NCBI GenBank assembly: GCA_019359435.1
Contig: JAHHHI010000061.1
Span: forward strand, 62,001 to 126,000
Origin: Kaiparowitsia implicata GSE-PSE-MK54-09C
Lineage (GTDB): Bacteria; Cyanobacteriota; Cyanobacteriia; Elainellales; Elainellaceae
Length of the DNA stretch: 64,000 nucleotides
Direction: 5' to 3'
Part shown: piece after piece, positions 61,821 to 64,000 of the stretch
Layout: each line of letters opens with the position of its first letter
How positions within the stretch are numbered: position 1 is the stretch's first letter
Notes under the pieces: model-generated
What the model was told of the DNA's origin: nothing
Seen by the model: only the letters and a program-made list of their open reading frames with translations
Databases searched by the model: none
Made by a program: the position numbers and the translations under genes

Positions 61821-62412
61821 AGACGGTCAACTCCCCAGGGGATGGCAATGATCAGGCCTGCCACGTCCAGCGGCAGTCAAAGTCGTTGGCTGTCGTGAAA
61901 CGGCCGCCACTTGCGCGACAATGCGCATTCTGGTGAATCGCTAGGGGCGCATGGAAAGTTCCCTATCTCGATCCCATAGGGACAGGATATGTGCGTCACC
62001 CTCAAGGGTTGCTTACCGATTTTGCAATAATCCTCAAAGATCGAGGATACTTCGTGGTGCGGCTTCCGGCTTTGGCGACGAGCTACAGCGATCAACGACT
62101 AGTCATTCCCGCAACGTCCTGGAGGACAAGGGCATCAACCTGCCCACCAAAAATCTACTCCAAAAAAGAGAGAGGGGAAGCTGGACTTCTAGCTCAGGCG
62201 CACTGATCGACATGCGATGGACGCGGCAGGGCAACCTTGGTCGGGGCAGGACCTTGATCCAACAATTCAGGTGCGACTAACTTTGTCCCGAAATCTGCCA
62301 CCCGCGGCTAATCTCCAATCAACGGCGGTTGGGGTGGAATGCAGTCAGTCTGATGTTAGTGCTCGATTAATCGAAAGCGGACGTTCAAGCGGTCACCGTC
62401 AAAACGGCACAA
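61821..62412. other. Intergenic stretch, no supported gene
   Basis: Between the GGDEF-EAL gene start and the convergent DUF1232 gene end. A frame at 61951-62280 exists but has no ribosome site and no family features. Nothing else is recognised. Confidence 0.45.
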
Positions 62413-62799
62413 CTATCTGATGGCCTTCGCTAGCCACCAGATCGCCAGCGCCGCTGCAGCGACCCAGAGGCTTACAATTACGGCCAGACCGGCGCGACTG
62501 ATCGGACGGCCCTCTCTTATGCTGGCCTTGGCCCGAAACTCAGCCATCAGAACGGGAGGTACCAGGCGCACCGCCCAGATGATGCCGAGCGGAACAATCA
62601 GCAGGTCATCGAGATATCCCAGTACAGGGACAAAGTCGGGAATGAGATCCACCGGCGACAAGGCATAAGCCGCAACAGCGGCCGCGACTAACCTTGCTGC
62701 CATTGGTGTGCGGGGATCACGGGCGGCAATCCAGAGTGCCACAACATCGCGCATGATGTTGCGTGCCCAATTTTTGGCCCGATCAATCCAAGTGCTCAT
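62413..62799 (-). CDS. YkvA-like DUF1232 membrane protein
   Basis: 128 aa. The DUF1232 core is AAYALSPVDLIPDFVPVLGY followed by LDDLLIVPLGIIWAVRLVPP. Two further hydrophobic segments (within DUF1232 and at the C-terminus, VIVSLWVAAAALAIWWLAK) predict membrane association. Family function is unknown. A partial second copy of the core lies at 59074-59237. Confidence 0.85.
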   Translation of the reverse strand: MSTWIDRAKNWARNIMRDVVALWIAARDPRTPMAARLVAAAVAAYALSPVDLIPDFVPVLGYLDDLLIVPLGIIWAVRLVPPVLMAEFRAKASIREGRPISRAGLAVIVSLWVAAAALAIWWLAKAIR

Positions 62800-63053
62800 T
62801 TGTGCTTGCGCGTCACCCGAAGAATTACGCGACCGGTTCCATCTTCATGCGAGGTCGATCAGTTGTCCGGTTCTCGAAAATTGGGCCCGCCGCCAGCTTC
62901 GCGAAGCCGGCATCACCGCCAAAGCATGGGGCACACCGCCAGTTGCGCTCAGGCAATCGAAGTACGTTACAGGTTCGAAAGCGATCAAAGTCGTGGGTCG
63001 CAGATGGAAACCACTGAACGAAGAGGCGTTTACCTTCGCCCTGTAGTGTCGGC

Positions 63054-63278
63054 CTATCCGGGAACGAACAAGGTAATTCTCACAGGTGTATAGTCCTCGG
63101 CTAGTTTCCAAACCAGCGCTCTCAACCTAATCATGGGGCCTTGCGTTACCAGCGTTTCGCCCAACACAATCTCCGCTGCCTGTACTGGACCGCGCGCCTG
63201 CACGGGTATGCAAATCGCCTTGTCAGGTATGCCGTTGACGCCCACAGGTTGCACGGAGAAATTGTCAAGAGACTTCAT
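63054..63278 (-). CDS. Hypothetical protein, 74 aa
   Basis: An open frame with reasonable composition (MKSLDNFSVQPVG to VRITLFVPG), beginning with ATG at 63278 but without a clear ribosome site. No family is recognised. It is the best candidate in the 62800-63396 gap, where other frames are shadows or lack signals. Confidence 0.3.
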   Translation of the reverse strand: MKSLDNFSVQPVGVNGIPDKAICIPVQARGPVQAAEIVLGETLVTQGPMIRLRALVWKLAEDYTPVRITLFVPG

Positions 63279-63396
63279 TAGGATAGTGTTCGCTGGAGAC
63301 GTTAATAACCTGTTAAAGCAAACTTGGGCGGCGGTTTCAATTGGGCGATATGAGCATCGTTCCGAGTGCCGTTCTGATTAGCAATGCCAGCCATCG

Positions 63397-64000
63397 TCAG
63401 TCCAATGCAGCGAAACGCTCAACCAGTTGAGTCGCCCCGGAGACGATAAGCAGGTCGCCTGGCTGGATCAGCGTTTCCGGCCGCGCATAGGTAAAGTCGG
63501 TCTTTGGGCGCTTCACTCCGACGACCGTGACGCCATATTTGCTGCGCAGGGCTGACTCGCCGAGGGTCTTGTTAAGACTCTCCCGAGGCGCCCGGGTTTT
63601 GACAATGGCAAAACCATCGTCGAATTCGATGAAATCGATCATCTGGCCGGTAACAAGATGCGCCACCCGCTCCCCCATCGCGGCCTCGGGGTAAATGACG
63701 TGGTGGGCACCCGTTCGCTCCAGCAGGCGTCCATGTTTTTCGCTGAGCGCCTTGGCCCAAATATCTGGCACCGCGAGTTCACTGAGGGCGAGCACCGTCA
63801 GCAAGCTCGCCTCGATGTCGGTGCCAATACCGACCACCGCCTTGTCGAATTCGGCAACGCCTAAACGCTTCAGCGTGTCCGAGTTGGTTGTGTCGGCTTG
63901 AACCACATGGGTCAGACGGTTGGCCCATGACTGGACAATGCTAGCGTCTTCGTCGATAGCGAGGACTTCATGACCGAGCCTCACCAGTGAATCGGCGACA
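63397..64000 (-). CDS. Ktr/Trk potassium uptake RCK subunit (KtrA-like), N-terminus beyond the window
   Basis: 201 residues visible. The Rossmann-fold RCK-N part (VADSLVRLGHEVLAIDEDAS, THVVQADTTNSDTLKRLGV, KAVVGIGTDIEASLLTVLAL) lacks only its first strand with the glycine motif. RCK-C follows (VTVVGVKRPKTDFTYARPET, LIQPGDLLIVSG). It gates a Ktr/Trk potassium channel in response to nucleotides. The membrane subunit gene is probably beyond the right edge. Confidence 0.87.
   Translation of the reverse strand, partial: VADSLVRLGHEVLAIDEDASIVQSWANRLTHVVQADTTNSDTLKRLGVAEFDKAVVGIGTDIEASLLTVLALSELAVPDIWAKALSEKHGRLLERTGAHHVIYPEAAMGERVAHLVTGQMIDFIEFDDGFAIVKTRAPRESLNKTLGESALRSKYGVTVVGVKRPKTDFTYARPETLIQPGDLLIVSGATQLVERFAALD

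Noticed and set aside
61951-62280. 109-codon plus-strand frame
   Set aside because: No ribosome site or recognised motif; serine/arginine-rich, probably non-coding.

Overview
The window is 64 kb of GC-rich DNA from an alphaproteobacterium, most likely a member of the Hyphomicrobiales (Devosia-like at best guess). The grounds are the ribE-ribBA-ribH order, the abundance of ABC uptake systems with GntR and LacI regulators, LigD-type repair, DUF2270 and YkvA-type proteins, and the codon bias. No rRNA, no intact tRNA and no CRISPR array were found.

Left flank (1 to about 16.8 kb): the end of a riboflavin operon, a PilZ protein, then a decayed stretch. It holds a frameshifted GNAT gene, an intact DUF2270 membrane protein, a CadC-like TPR regulator, a frameshifted corA, fragments of an AHSA1-like gene and of a response regulator, a frameshifted ligD, a candidate small RNA, a frameshifted Bcr/CflA-type exporter, a truncated Nudix gene, IS110, IS3 and IS21 remnants, an intact SDR/TetR pair with its operator, a hexanucleotide repeat and a short tRNA 3'-end sequence that looks like an attachment site.

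Catabolic core (16.8 to 55.9 kb): every gene that can be identified is intact except one IclR remnant. (a) 16.8-30.9 kb is a minus-strand cluster with a divergent LacI regulator. It comprises a two-domain family III CoA-transferase, two hotdog hydratases, a thioesterase, an enolase-superfamily enzyme, a peptide-type ABC importer, an AcuI-like reductase and a 2-hydroxyacid dehydrogenase. A 16-base identical operator occurs at the LacI/CoA-transferase divergence and again before the thioesterase. (b) 32-44 kb holds a gamma-carbonic-anhydrase-like protein, a D-lactate dehydrogenase, an RraA-like protein, a CUT1 sugar importer, and a YciI / 3-hydroxyisobutyrate-dehydrogenase-like / lactonase-like / RraA-like operon. 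A GntR protein and several TTGTATGCAA operators tie these to (c). (c) 44-47.9 kb reads rightward: CoA-transferase, enoyl-CoA hydratase and a cytoplasmic DUF5060/DUF4038 glycosidase. (d) 48-50.2 kb is an RraA-like plus RpiB-like pair with a divergent FadR-type regulator. (e) 50.2-55.9 kb has an aldehyde dehydrogenase, an iron alcohol dehydrogenase and an Ldh2-type dehydrogenase, divergent from a GntR regulator and an MFS carrier. Together these look like pathways for plant-derived glycosides, sugar acids or branched hydroxy acids that feed pyruvate and CoA intermediates. No exact substrate can be read from sequence alone.

Right flank (55.9-64 kb): an ArsR-like gene abutting a serine recombinase that has lost its catalytic domain, a 45-nt 3' piece of tRNA-Arg(CCG), a frameshifted tyrosine integrase, a DUF1232 fragment, an intact GGDEF/EAL protein, a DUF1232 protein and the C-terminal part of a potassium-channel RCK subunit. 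Frameshifts and gene fragments crowd into both flanks while the catabolic core is clean, which suggests a functional island set between eroded mobile-element scars.
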